Part shown: piece after piece, positions 9,268-17,880 of the stretch | Position numbering within the stretch: position 1 is the stretch's first letter | How the letters are laid out: each line of letters begins with the position of its first letter | From: DATFWC01 sp963777755 | GTDB lineage: Bacteria > Pseudomonadota > Alphaproteobacteria > Rhizobiales > Xanthobacteraceae | NCBI GenBank assembly: GCA_963777755.1 | Contig: CAVZSC010000034.1 | Span: forward strand, 186,001 to 250,000 | Length of the DNA stretch: 64,000 bases | Reading direction: 5' to 3' | The notes under the pieces: generated by a model | Databases searched by the model: none | What the model saw: only the letters and a program-made list of their open reading frames with translations | What the model was told of the DNA's origin: nothing | Made by a program: the position numbers and the translations under genes

Positions 9268-11067
9268 ATGGGAATGATCGATCGCCTCGGGAGCGACATC
9301 GCCTTTCTCAAGGGTGCGCTGCGCGCGCTCAAGATCACGACTCCGATCGCGCGGAATCCCACCCGGGTGTTTCCGCAGGTGATCGACGAGCTCGCCGACA
9401 AGTTCGGCGACGCCCCTGCACTCCTCTCCGATCGCGAGCGCTTCACCTACCGGGAGCTTGCCGAGCGGTCGAACCGATATTCGCGCTGGGCGCTCGCACA
9501 GGGCCTGAACAAGGGCGAGGCGGTGTGCCTGCTGATGCCCAACCGGCCGGAATACATGGCGATCTGGCTCGGCATCACGCGGGTCGGCGGCGTCGTGGCG
9601 CTGCTGAACACGAACCTGAGCGGCGCCTCGCTCGCTCATTGCATCAACATCGTCGAGCCCAAGCACATCATCGTGGCCTCCGAGCTCGGCTCGACCTTCG
9701 CCACCACGCGCATTCATCTCGCCACCAACGCCTCGGTCTGGTCGCACGGGGACGGTGCGCCGGAATTCCTCCGCATCGATCGCGCGATCGAGGGGCTTTC
9801 CGGGGAGCGGATCGGCGTCACCGAACGGCCGCTCCTCACCATCGAGGATCGCGCCCTGTTCATCTACACGTCGGGCACGACCGGCCTGCCCAAGGCGGCG
9901 AACATCAATCACTATCGGCTGATGCTGGCGAGCCATGGCTTCGCCGGCGCGATCGGCACCCGGTCGAGCGACCGCATGTATGTGTGCCTGCCGCTCTATC
10001 ACACGACCGGCGGCGTGTGCGCGGTCGGCGCGGTGCTGGTCAATGGCGGGTCGGCGGCGATCCGCGAGCGCTTCTCGGCGCGCGAGTTCTGGGACGACAT
10101 CGTGCGCTTCGAGTGCACGATGTTCCAGTATATCGGCGAGCTGTGCCGCTATCTGGTGAACAGCCCGCCCAGTCCGAACGAGACCAGGCACCGCGTCCGC
10201 GCGTGCTGCGGCAATGGGCTGCGGCCCGACGTGTGGCCCGAGTTCGAGAAACGGTTCGGCATCCCGCACATCCTCGAGTTCTATGCGGCGACCGAAGGCA
10301 ACGTCATCATGTTCAATTTCGACGAGAAGCCCGGGGCGGTCGGGCGTGTCCCGTGGTTCCTGAAGCATCGCTTTCCGATCGAGATCGTGCGCTTCGATGT
10401 CGAAGCCGAGCAGCCGGTGCGCAACGCGCAAGGCTTCTGCATTCCCTGCGAGCCGAACGAGACCGGCGAAACGATCGGCAAGATCATCAACGACGCGAAA
10501 AAGCCGGGCAGCCGCTTCGAAGGCTATGCGAGCCAGACCGATACCGAGCGGAAGATCCTGCGCAACGTGTTCGAGCCGGGCGATGCCTGGTTCCGCACGG
10601 GCGATCTCATGCGCAAGGATGAGGACGGCTATTTCTATTTCATCGACCGGGTCGGCGATACCTTTCGCTGGAAGGGCGAGAACGTCGCGACGTCGGAAGT
10701 CTCCGAGGCGATCACCACGTTCCCCGGCGTCCAGGAGGCGAACGTCTACGGCGTCGGCATTGCGGGACGGGACGGGCGCGCCGGCATGGCGGCGCTGGTG
10801 GCCGACGGCGATCTCGACCTTGCGGCCTTCCGCGCCCATCTCAAGAGCCAGCTGCCCGACTACGCACAGCCCCTGTTCCTGCGCATCAAGGGCGAGATCG
10901 ACGTGACCGGCACGTTCAAGCAGAAAAAGGTCGATCTGGTGCGCCAGGGCTTCGATCCGGGCATCACCCCGGATCCGATCTATTTCAACGATCCGGACGC
11001 GCGCGCCTTCGTGCGTCTCGACCAGGATCTCTACCAGCGCATCCAGGGCGGCGAGGTGCGGGTGTGA
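9268..11067 (+). CDS. Very-long-chain acyl-CoA synthetase / FATP-type fatty acid ligase
   Basis: An ATP-dependent fatty acyl-CoA ligase of 599 residues, resembling SLC27/FATP and FadD6. The AMP-binding motif YTSGTTGLPKAA lies near residue 208. The FATP signatures EFYAATEGN and FRWKGENVATSEV follow, and the C-terminal catalytic lysine region is FKQKKVDLV. FATPs couple import and activation of long or very long chains at the inner membrane. The start at 9268 is preceded by AGGGGGA; an upstream in-frame GTG at 9178 lacks this. The stop overlaps the start of the DUF924 gene, so the two are coupled. Confidence 0.92.
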   Translation: MGMIDRLGSDIAFLKGALRALKITTPIARNPTRVFPQVIDELADKFGDAPALLSDRERFTYRELAERSNRYSRWALAQGLNKGEAVCLLMPNRPEYMAIWLGITRVGGVVALLNTNLSGASLAHCINIVEPKHIIVASELGSTFATTRIHLATNASVWSHGDGAPEFLRIDRAIEGLSGERIGVTERPLLTIEDRALFIYTSGTTGLPKAANINHYRLMLASHGFAGAIGTRSSDRMYVCLPLYHTTGGVCAVGAVLVNGGSAAIRERFSAREFWDDIVRFECTMFQYIGELCRYLVNSPPSPNETRHRVRACCGNGLRPDVWPEFEKRFGIPHILEFYAATEGNVIMFNFDEKPGAVGRVPWFLKHRFPIEIVRFDVEAEQPVRNAQGFCIPCEPNETGETIGKIINDAKKPGSRFEGYASQTDTERKILRNVFEPGDAWFRTGDLMRKDEDGYFYFIDRVGDTFRWKGENVATSEVSEAITTFPGVQEANVYGVGIAGRDGRAGMAALVADGDLDLAAFRAHLKSQLPDYAQPLFLRIKGEIDVTGTFKQKKVDLVRQGFDPGITPDPIYFNDPDARAFVRLDQDLYQRIQGGEVRV

Positions 11068-11621
11068 CGCAAGCGGCCGCGATCGCGACGCCGGGCGAGG
11101 TCGTCGCCTTCTGGACGGAGGCCGGTCCCGACCGCTGGTTCAAGAAGGATGACGCGTTCGACGCCGCCGTCCGCGACCGATTCCTTGCGACCTACGAGGC
11201 CGCCATCGCCGACGCGCTGGCCGCCTGGGAAGTCGCCGCGGAGAGCGCGCTCGCGCTCGTCATCGTGCTCGACCAGTTCCCGCGCAACATGTTCCGCGGC
11301 AGCGCCCGCACCTATGCGGCCGACCCGCTGGCCCTGACGGTCGCCGGCCGTGCGCTCGCGCGCGGCGATGACCGGACGGTGGACCCCGCGCTGCGCACGT
11401 TCTTCTACCTGCCGTTCATGCACTCGGAGGCGCTGGCGGATCAGGAGCAGTGCGTCGCGCTCTACCGCGCGCTGGGCGACGCCGAGAGCCTGCGCTACGC
11501 CGAGGACCATGCCGACATCGTCCGCCGGTTCGGCCGCTTCCCCCATCGCAACGATGTGCTCGGCCGCGCCACCACCCCCGAGGAGCAGGCCTTCCTCGAC
11601 GCCGGCGGTTTCGCCGGGTGA
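11064..11621 (+). CDS. DUF924 family protein
   Basis: A 185-residue all-helical cytoplasmic protein of the DUF924 family, which has a TPR-like fold and no established function. The family pattern is visible: FWTEAGPDRWFKKDDAFD at the start, then LVIVLDQFPRNMFRG, and FFYLPFMHSE in the middle. It starts at a GTG that overlaps the ligase stop (GTGA), indicating an operon with the acyl-CoA ligase. The length matches the family norm. Confidence 0.88.
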   Translation: MTQAAAIATPGEVVAFWTEAGPDRWFKKDDAFDAAVRDRFLATYEAAIADALAAWEVAAESALALVIVLDQFPRNMFRGSARTYAADPLALTVAGRALARGDDRTVDPALRTFFYLPFMHSEALADQEQCVALYRALGDAESLRYAEDHADIVRRFGRFPHRNDVLGRATTPEEQAFLDAGGFAG

Positions 11622-11748
11622 GCGTAGAGCTGCGGTTGCAGGGGTTCGCTGCTCAAAAGACCCTTGCTGGCAAGAGTTACCGTCCGCAGATCGCGACCCG
11701 AGCGGCGTGGCTATGCAAGGTTGTGACATGAGGTAGTATCACCTCGCC

Positions 11749-14109
11749 ATGGCGAAGATTTTCATCAGCCATTCGAGCCGCAATGTCGAGCGAGCCCGCC
11801 AAATATTCGATTGGCTCGCCGCGAACGGCTGGACCGATGTGTTCCTCGACAATGATCCCGAACGCGGCATCGTCGCGGGTCAGCGCTGGAAGGAAGCTTT
11901 GCAGAAAGCGGCGCGACGCTGCGAGGTGGTGCTCGCGCTCGTCTCCACCGAATGGCTCGCGTCGGGGTGGTGCAAGGCGGAGGTCGACGCCGCCAAGCTG
12001 ATGGGCAAGAAGGTCATCGTTGCTTTGATCGGCGTGAACGTGGGCGATGTGCCAGTCGATTTGACGGACGAGCAATGGGTCGATCTCGACAATGATCCTC
12101 GCGGGCTCGTGCGGCTCAAGGAGGGATTGAAGCGCGCCGGCATCGACCCGTCGAACTTTCCGTTCGAGGAGGGCCGCCGTCCCTATCCGGGGTTCGCATT
12201 CCTGGAAGAAAAGGACGCCGCCATCTTTTTCGGGCGCGAGGCGCAGATTGTGCGCGGACTGGACAAGCTGCGCACCATGAACCGCACCGGCGTCGATCGC
12301 GTGCTCGTCATTCTGGGTGCTTCGGGGTCCGGCAAGTCATCCTTCCTGCGTGCCGGTCTCCTGCCGCGCCTCAAGGTCGACGACCAGACTTGGCTGCCGC
12401 TCGCGTGTATTCGACCCGAGCGTGCCGTGATGTCCGGCAAGTATGGCCTTGCCCAGGTGTTGCAGCAGAAAATCGCCGAGGCCGGCTTCGCCGACGAGGC
12501 GCGCAAGCGCGGATTGCCGCGCAGCCTCGCCGAAATCCAAGAGTTCATCGAGAGCGAGCACGAGGGGCTGCAAAGGATCTTCAATCTACTGCGCGAAGTT
12601 GGACAAGTGCCCAGCCTGTCCGGTGAGACGACACAGCCTCCGACCATCGTCCTGTCGGTGGACCAAGGCGAGGAGTTGTTCAACGAGCAAGGCCGCGGTG
12701 AAACCAGGCGATTTATCGAGATCATCAGCCGCGCGGTGGAGAGCGACTTGCGCGTGCAGGTGATCATTGTCATTCGTTCGGATTCCTTCCCTCAGCTGCA
12801 GATCGAACCACGGCTCGCCGAGCTCGCCAAGGACACGTTCACGCTCGACATGATGTTGGAGGGGTCGTACCGCGCCGTGATCGAGGGGCCGGCGAGCCTC
12901 GTCAAGCCGACCCCTCTCAGGGTCGACCCGCAGCTCACCGACGAACTGCTCAAGGATGTATCCGGTCAGGACGCGTTGCCGCTTCTCGCATTCACTCTGG
13001 CGCATCTCTACGAGCGATATGCCGCCGACAACGAGCTGACGCTTCGCGCCTACGAGAAGCTTGGCCGGCTGAAGGGCGTGATCGAAACGGCGGTCAGTGA
13101 GACTTTCGCGGAGGGCGTCGCCCGGGGCCTGTTGCCGAAGGACCCGAAAGCCCAACTGGCGCTGGCGCGCCTTGCCTTTATTCCCCATCTGGTCCGGATC
13201 AATGCGGCCCGCCAGTTCGTTCGACGCGTGGCGGCGCGCGACGAAATTCCCGCCGAAGCGATGCCGCTGATCGACCTGTTCGCAGAGCGGCGTCTGCTGA
13301 TCAAGGACCTCCGGCGCATCGGTGGCACCGACGCGGAAGTCGTCGAGGTCGCGCACGAGGCGCTTCTGCGCCAAGCGCCGCTCAGCAGCTGGCTTGCCGA
13401 CGATCGAGATTTCATCGCTTGGCGTGACGAGCGCTTGGTGCCGGCGCGTACCGCATTCGAAGCCAACGAGCGCGGCCTGCTGGTTGGACGTGAATTGCAG
13501 ATCTCACGCGACTGGGTGCAGAAGCGGCCGCGAAGCGATCTCGCGGCAGCCGATCGGGAGTTCATCGATCAGAGCATCGAGGCAGACGACAAACGGCGCG
13601 AACAGGAGGAGAGAGCCCGTGAGCAGGAGCAGCGGCGACAGCTGACGACCAAGTATTCCCGCGTGGCGGCCATCATCGGTGGGACCCTGGCTCTTGTCGC
13701 GATGCTGTTCGGGATCTATGCCCTTGATCAGAAAAGGATCGCCGACTTGGCGCGTCACACGGCCGAGCAACAGAGAAGGATTGCCGAGCAGGCCCGAGGG
13801 GCGGCCGAGCAGTCCCAAGTCGTCGCCGAGCAACAGAGAAAGGACGCGGAGGAACAGCGAAAGATCGCCGAAAGGCTTTCGGAACAGAATGCCACATTGC
13901 TCGGCATCGTTCGCCTTTTCGTTAGCGCAACAATTCCCCCGAACCAGGAGGCTCAGCTCGAGAAAGAGTTTCAACTTTGCTCAGTGGCAAGGAGCGCTAT
14001 GAGAGCGTCGGCAAGAAGCTCGGCGCCCCGTGGTATTTCATCGGGATCATGCACGGTATCGAATTTGGATTTAGCTTCGGTGCACATCTGCACAATGGCG
14101 ATCCGCTGA
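11749..14109 (+). CDS. TIR - nSTAND1 NTPase - transmembrane - coiled-coil protein (frameshifted near its C-terminus)
   Basis: A signalling NTPase of the type found in anti-phage and programmed-death systems. Residues 1-120 are a TIR domain (KIFISHSS at the start; SGWCKAE at 72-78, with E78 in the position of the NADase glutamate). Residues 145-540 are a STAND NTPase of the nSTAND1 kind: FFGRE (160-164), Walker A GASGSGKSS (190-198), Walker B SVDQGEELF with D305, and VAHEALL (534-540). A single membrane helix spans about 638-658 and a Gln/Glu/Arg coiled coil about 660-712. From about residue 743 the frame becomes Ser/Ala/Arg-rich, as expected of an out-of-frame reading. The natural continuation is the lysozyme-like frame starting at 13977. 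Adding one T to the TTT at 13976-13978 fuses the two into a protein of about 899 residues. Confidence 0.85.
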   Translation: MAKIFISHSSRNVERARQIFDWLAANGWTDVFLDNDPERGIVAGQRWKEALQKAARRCEVVLALVSTEWLASGWCKAEVDAAKLMGKKVIVALIGVNVGDVPVDLTDEQWVDLDNDPRGLVRLKEGLKRAGIDPSNFPFEEGRRPYPGFAFLEEKDAAIFFGREAQIVRGLDKLRTMNRTGVDRVLVILGASGSGKSSFLRAGLLPRLKVDDQTWLPLACIRPERAVMSGKYGLAQVLQQKIAEAGFADEARKRGLPRSLAEIQEFIESEHEGLQRIFNLLREVGQVPSLSGETTQPPTIVLSVDQGEELFNEQGRGETRRFIEIISRAVESDLRVQVIIVIRSDSFPQLQIEPRLAELAKDTFTLDMMLEGSYRAVIEGPASLVKPTPLRVDPQLTDELLKDVSGQDALPLLAFTLAHLYERYAADNELTLRAYEKLGRLKGVIETAVSETFAEGVARGLLPKDPKAQLALARLAFIPHLVRINAARQFVRRVAARDEIPAEAMPLIDLFAERRLLIKDLRRIGGTDAEVVEVAHEALLRQAPLSSWLADDRDFIAWRDERLVPARTAFEANERGLLVGRELQISRDWVQKRPRSDLAAADREFIDQSIEADDKRREQEERAREQEQRRQLTTKYSRVAAIIGGTLALVAMLFGIYALDQKRIADLARHTAEQQRRIAEQARGAAEQSQVVAEQQRKDAEEQRKIAERLSEQNATLLGIVRLFVSATIPPNQEAQLEKEFQLCSVARSAMRASARSSAPRGISSGSCTVSNLDLASVHICTMAIR

Positions 14110-14447
14110 CCGCCAGAACGGTGCACGTGCCGGCCGGGCGTCCGCTTGTCGGCGAGCCGCCTTTCTCATGGGAGGAGAGCGCAATAGATGCCCTGACGAT
14201 GCAGAAACTCGATGCAGCGACGGACTGGAATGTCGCAACGACGTTGCTGCGCTGGGAAAGGCACCACGGCTTGGGCTACCGAAGACGCGGGATGAATTCG
14301 CCGTACCTTTGGGCGTGCACCAGTCACTACAGCAAGGGTGCATACGTCAGGGACGGCATCTTCAGCCCTGATACCGTTGTGAAATATTGTGGCGCGGCGG
14401 CGATCCTCAAGAAGCTGGTCGACAAGAGGCTGGTAACCCTCGATTGA
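13977..14447 (+). CDS. Lysozyme-like domain, C-terminal part of the TIR-STAND protein (other frame)
   Basis: A 156-codon frame opening with TTG inside the 3' end of the TIR-STAND gene. It carries the pattern of a lysozyme-like family I know from rhizobia and cyanobacteria: a glutamate in a helix (IMHGIEF), HLHNGDPLTARTV, VPAGRP, then PPFSWEESAIDAL and a GYRRR segment. Free-standing members have an N-terminal helical stretch before RYE.V; here that stretch (NATLLGIVRLF onward) is encoded in the upstream frame, which argues for one fused protein. No ribosome-binding site precedes the TTG. With the membrane helix upstream, the domain would face the periplasm if the TIR end is cytoplasmic. Enzymatic activity is inferred, not shown. 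Confidence 0.7.
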   Translation: MLSGKERYESVGKKLGAPWYFIGIMHGIEFGFSFGAHLHNGDPLTARTVHVPAGRPLVGEPPFSWEESAIDALTMQKLDAATDWNVATTLLRWERHHGLGYRRRGMNSPYLWACTSHYSKGAYVRDGIFSPDTVVKYCGAAAILKKLVDKRLVTLD

Positions 14448-14572
14448 GCCGGCAAGGGATGGGTTCCCCTGGGCATCTTCCGCATGGCCTCGAGGGGGCT
14501 TGTACATGGTTGGATTCCGCCGCAGGCGGCGCTCAGCGACGAGGAGCGCCGCATCGTCGCCGGCGTGCTCGA

Positions 14573-16399
14573 TCAGCTGGTGGAGGCGTCCGCCTCTTCA
14601 TAGGCGTTGCGCGGAACCCCTGTCCGCTTACCATCCCCCACCGGCAGCAGTCCGATTTCCTGCGCCTTGATCTGCAGGCCGAGATATTTCGAGTAGATGC
14701 GGCACTGGGCGAAGCTGCCGGCGATGAACCACAGGCCGGGCTGTGCGGTGCGGGTGAACATGTTGCGCAGCTCGAGCTCGTCGCCGAATCCCCAGATCGG
14801 CCCGACGCGGGTCGCGACATCGTCGCCGAACAGCTTGCGCACCAGGTGCTCCTGGCCCTTGTAGCCGGTCGCCAGCACGATCAGGTCGGCGGGAAGCGTT
14901 TCGCCCGAGCGCATCCGCGCGCCCGTGGCGGCGAACTCGGCGATGTCGGAGAATTGCCGCAGCCCGATCTCTCCTTTGACGATCAGGTCGGAGCAGCCGA
15001 CGTTGAAATAGTAGCCGCCGCCGCGGGTGAGATACTTGAACTGCCAGCCGGTTCCGTCGTCACCGAAATCGAGCTTGAACCCGATGCGCGCGAGCTTGTC
15101 GAGCAGGTCCTGGTCGAGACGCTTCGCCTGCTCGGTGAGCAGCACGTGCGTCTTCCGGGTGAGCGGGAGCGGCATGGAGGCCGTGATCAGGTCGCAGTCC
15201 TCCAGCGGCGGCCCTTCGTCGTAGAGCGCGTAGGGGAGTTGCGCGCTCGGCTCGACGTTGACGATCAGCGTCGAGCTGCGTTGCACCAAGGTCACCGTTG
15301 CGCCGGCCGCATGCAGGTCCTGCGCGATGTCGTGGCCGCTGTTGCCCGAGCCGATGACGAGCGCGCGCCTGCCCTTCCACGCCTCGCCGTCCTCGTATTG
15401 GCTGGAGTGCAGCACCGTGCCGGCGAAATTGCGCAGCGACGGGATGTCCGGAAGGCTGGGAATGCCGCTGACGCCGGTCGCCATGACGACGTGGCGCGGG
15501 CGCATGGTGCGCCGCGAGCCGTCGGCGCGGCGCAGCACGACCGACCACCGACCCTCGGCTTCGTCGTAGCGGCCGCCCTCGAATTCGGTCCCGGTCCAGT
15601 AATTGAGCTCCAGGCTGTCCGCATAGGCCTCGAACCAGTTGGCGACCTTGTCCTTCGGAATGTAGGCCGGCCAGCTGGGCGGGAACGGCATGTAGGGCAG
15701 GTGGTTGACGTGCACCTGGTTGTGCAGGACCAGCGCGTGATAGCGCTTGCGCCAGTTGTCGCCGATGCGCGGTTCGCGGTCGACGATCAGCGTATCGACC
15801 TGCAATTGCGTCAGGCGCGCGGCGATCGACAGCCCGGCCTGTCCGCCGCCGACCACCAGCACGGCGGGATCGCGGTCGGCATATTCGGCGGCGGCGTTCC
15901 TGAGGTCGAGCCAGTTGGGGCCGCGGAAATCGCGCGCGTAGACCTTGCCCTGCGGCCGCGACCGGCCGAGCTGCTCCTCGTGCCCCTTGATCGCGTCGAG
16001 CGCGGTGAGGAGCGTCCACGCCTTGAACGCATCGCCCTCCTTGGCATCGGGGACGAGCCGCACGACGCCGCTGCCCCGGCCCTCCGCCGTCTCGAAACAG
16101 AAGATCGCCTCGATCGCGTCGGTCCCGACGCGGGTCACGCGGCGCGGCGCGGTGCGGCGCGGATCGGTCCTGAAGCCGGTCGGTCGCGCCCGGGCTGCGT
16201 GCGCCTTCAGCTCGCTCGCGATCGCGTCCGCGCCGCTTACCGTTGTGATCTGCCAGGTGAGCGCCAGCACGTCGCGCCAGTAGCTGTCGGCATGAAACAG
16301 CGCCGCAAGCAGGCGGTCGTCACCGTCCGCGAGCGCGCGTTCGAGCTGCGTCAGCCAATTCTGCGCAGCCATCGCCATGGTGTCTGGTCCGGACGGCAT
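14573..16399 (-). CDS. FAD-dependent flavin monooxygenase with N-terminal NTF2-like domain
   Basis: A 608-residue NAD(P)H/FAD monooxygenase. Residues about 15-150 form an NTF2/SnoaL-like domain (LERALADGDDRLLAALF). The FMO/Baeyer-Villiger part begins at VLVVGGGQAGLS (FAD Rossmann), with a second dinucleotide motif ALVIGSGNSGHD for NADPH and an ATGY motif (VLATGYKGQ) near the C-terminus. The NTF2-FMO architecture is common in Proteobacteria and fungi, and its substrates are usually unknown lipophilic compounds. The ATG at 16399 is taken; a second in-frame ATG lies seven codons inside. The gene end overlaps a short plus-strand open stretch of doubtful meaning. Confidence 0.9.
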   Translation of the reverse strand: MPSGPDTMAMAAQNWLTQLERALADGDDRLLAALFHADSYWRDVLALTWQITTVSGADAIASELKAHAARARPTGFRTDPRRTAPRRVTRVGTDAIEAIFCFETAEGRGSGVVRLVPDAKEGDAFKAWTLLTALDAIKGHEEQLGRSRPQGKVYARDFRGPNWLDLRNAAAEYADRDPAVLVVGGGQAGLSIAARLTQLQVDTLIVDREPRIGDNWRKRYHALVLHNQVHVNHLPYMPFPPSWPAYIPKDKVANWFEAYADSLELNYWTGTEFEGGRYDEAEGRWSVVLRRADGSRRTMRPRHVVMATGVSGIPSLPDIPSLRNFAGTVLHSSQYEDGEAWKGRRALVIGSGNSGHDIAQDLHAAGATVTLVQRSSTLIVNVEPSAQLPYALYDEGPPLEDCDLITASMPLPLTRKTHVLLTEQAKRLDQDLLDKLARIGFKLDFGDDGTGWQFKYLTRGGGYYFNVGCSDLIVKGEIGLRQFSDIAEFAATGARMRSGETLPADLIVLATGYKGQEHLVRKLFGDDVATRVGPIWGFGDELELRNMFTRTAQPGLWFIAGSFAQCRIYSKYLGLQIKAQEIGLLPVGDGKRTGVPRNAYEEADASTS

Positions 16400-16529
16400 T
16401 CGCGACCTCAGGCAATCGATCCGACGGGCGTATCCCGTTTGAACCTACACCGGGGGAAGCCGCGGATCGAGCGGTGCGATGCGCGCGAGCTGCGCGGTCT
16501 GTCGAGCGCCCGCCGGGGAAAATCCCGCT

Positions 16530-17459
16530 CACGCCACCAGCGTCGCGCCGCAGATGAGCAGGACGACGAGCACCAGCCGGCGGAATTCGCCATCGTCGAC
16601 GTGACGGTAGAGGCGCAGCCCGAGCCAGGTGCCGGCGAGCACCGCCGGCGCGCACACGAGCGACACCAGCAGGGTTTCGGAGGTCATGAGTTCCGATCCC
16701 CGAGAAATACGCGATCGTGGCGACCTGCATGATGACGATGAACGGCTGGATCAGGGCGCGCTGGCTGTCCTTGGGCAGGCCCTGCATGGTGCACCAGATG
16801 GTCGGTACGGCGCCCGGAAACGCGATCGCACCGCCGGTCACGCCGCCGGCGAAACCGCTGAGGAGATCGGAGATTCTGCTGCGGCCCCGGGTCGCCCAAG
16901 CCGGCCGCACCAGCATCAAGGCGCCGTAGTTGACGAGGAACACGCCGAAGACCGCAGCGAAAATGGTGGCCGGAAGGACCTGCAGCAGCAGGGCGCCGAT
17001 CGGGATGCCCGCGAGCCCTGCTGCAACGAGCGGCAGCAGCCGGCGCCATGCGATGGCTTCCCGCAAGTCGGCGATGCAGAGCAGTTGCGAGGCCAGGCTG
17101 CAGACGAGGAGCAGAGACACGGCTTCGGCCGGCTCGACCAGCCGCAGGAGCAGCGTCCCCGCCACCGCCGAGAAGGCAAATCCCGCCAGGCCGGACACCA
17201 GGGCTCCGGCAAATATCGCAAACAGGATTCCAGCCAGCGTGGCGGCGGCATCCGGCATGGCGGCGACGATGCTCGTCAGGTTTCCGAGCACGCCGGCCGC
17301 AGGCGGGGTCGCGCCGGCTGCCAGCGCGACGGCAAGCGGGATGCACAGGAGGCCCGTGCGCCCGAGCCGCGCTACGGAGATCTCCGGCGACGTGCCGGCG
17401 AGACCATGCTGCGGTGCGCCGGCTACGGCCGGCCAGAAAATCCATGGCCTCGTAGACAT
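16530..17459 (-). CDS. TauE/SafE (TSUP) family membrane exporter, frameshifted near 16691
   Basis: An integral membrane protein of the sulfite/organosulfonate exporter family, about eight hydrophobic helices. The frame is in register from the start through YFSGIG, then shifts. The true C-terminal end (TSETLLVSLVCAPAVLAGTW, ending VLLICGATLVA) is in another frame stopping at 16530. Removing one A from the AA at about 16691 gives an uninterrupted YFSGIGLMTSETLL, so a single-base error or a very recent mutation is likely. The first 67 residues before MPDAAATLAG are atypical, so the start may be the ATG at 17258. The intact frame read straight through would run to 16320, into the FMO gene, which is implausible. 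Confidence 0.75.
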
Positions 17460-17552
17460 GACCCATCCCCCGACGAGCGACCGGGGCGAGACACCGTGTC
17501 CCGCTTCCCCTTGCCGTGTCAGGACGGACAGGGACCTTTTTTTGCCGCTAGA

Positions 17553-17719
17553 CTAGTGCTCCGATTCCGAATTTCGCATCACTTCGCGGCATCCTCTGGG
17601 CGAAATTCGGAATCAAAGGAGCACTAGCAATATCAATGGTTTCTAGTGCGGCTTATGGATTTGAATTTCCTACAAGAGGTTGCCGCGAACTGATAGGAAA
17701 TTCAAATCCGCCGCACTAG
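17553..17719 (+). repeat. CTAG-bounded double-hairpin repeat, copy 1
   Basis: A 167-bp element made of two successive inverted repeats. Each starts with CTAGTG and ends with CACTAG: the first pairs GATTCCGAATTTCGC with GCGAAATTCGGAATC, the second pairs GGATTTGAATTTCCTA with TAGGAAATTCAAATCC. A nearly identical copy sits in the same orientation at 49258-49423, more than 31 kb away. There is no transposase inside. It looks like a BIME or MITE-type non-autonomous repeat. It fills most of the 420-bp gap upstream of the TSUP gene; the rest of that gap (17720-17880) shows nothing I can name. Confidence 0.9.
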
Positions 17720-17880
17720 GTCGGGTCGGACGCGGCCGCAGCCGGGCTTGTGCGCGCACCGATGCGGGACGGGGATGCGATCTGCGAGTCGGGCCGGGAG
17801 CGTCGTGTGATCGCGGCAGTCGTCACGGGGCGATCATTCTGGCGATGTATGTGTCGTGATCGAGCAGGGGCCGACGCTCG

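Noticed and set aside
13966..13982. Programmed -1 frameshift site in the TIR-STAND gene
   Set aside because: The bases around the switch (CAA CTT TGC) do not form an X XXY YYZ heptamer, and no strong stimulatory hairpin is seen downstream; a single lost T explains the data more simply.
14484..14603. Short frame encoding PPQAALSDEERRIVAGVLDQL after the lysozyme-like domain
   Set aside because: It looks like the end of some protein, but only 39 codons exist, it overlaps the monooxygenase gene, and I cannot place the family.
14387..16732. 781-codon plus-strand open frame
   Set aside because: Antisense shadow of the NTF2-FMO monooxygenase gene, which has both dinucleotide-binding motifs on the minus strand.
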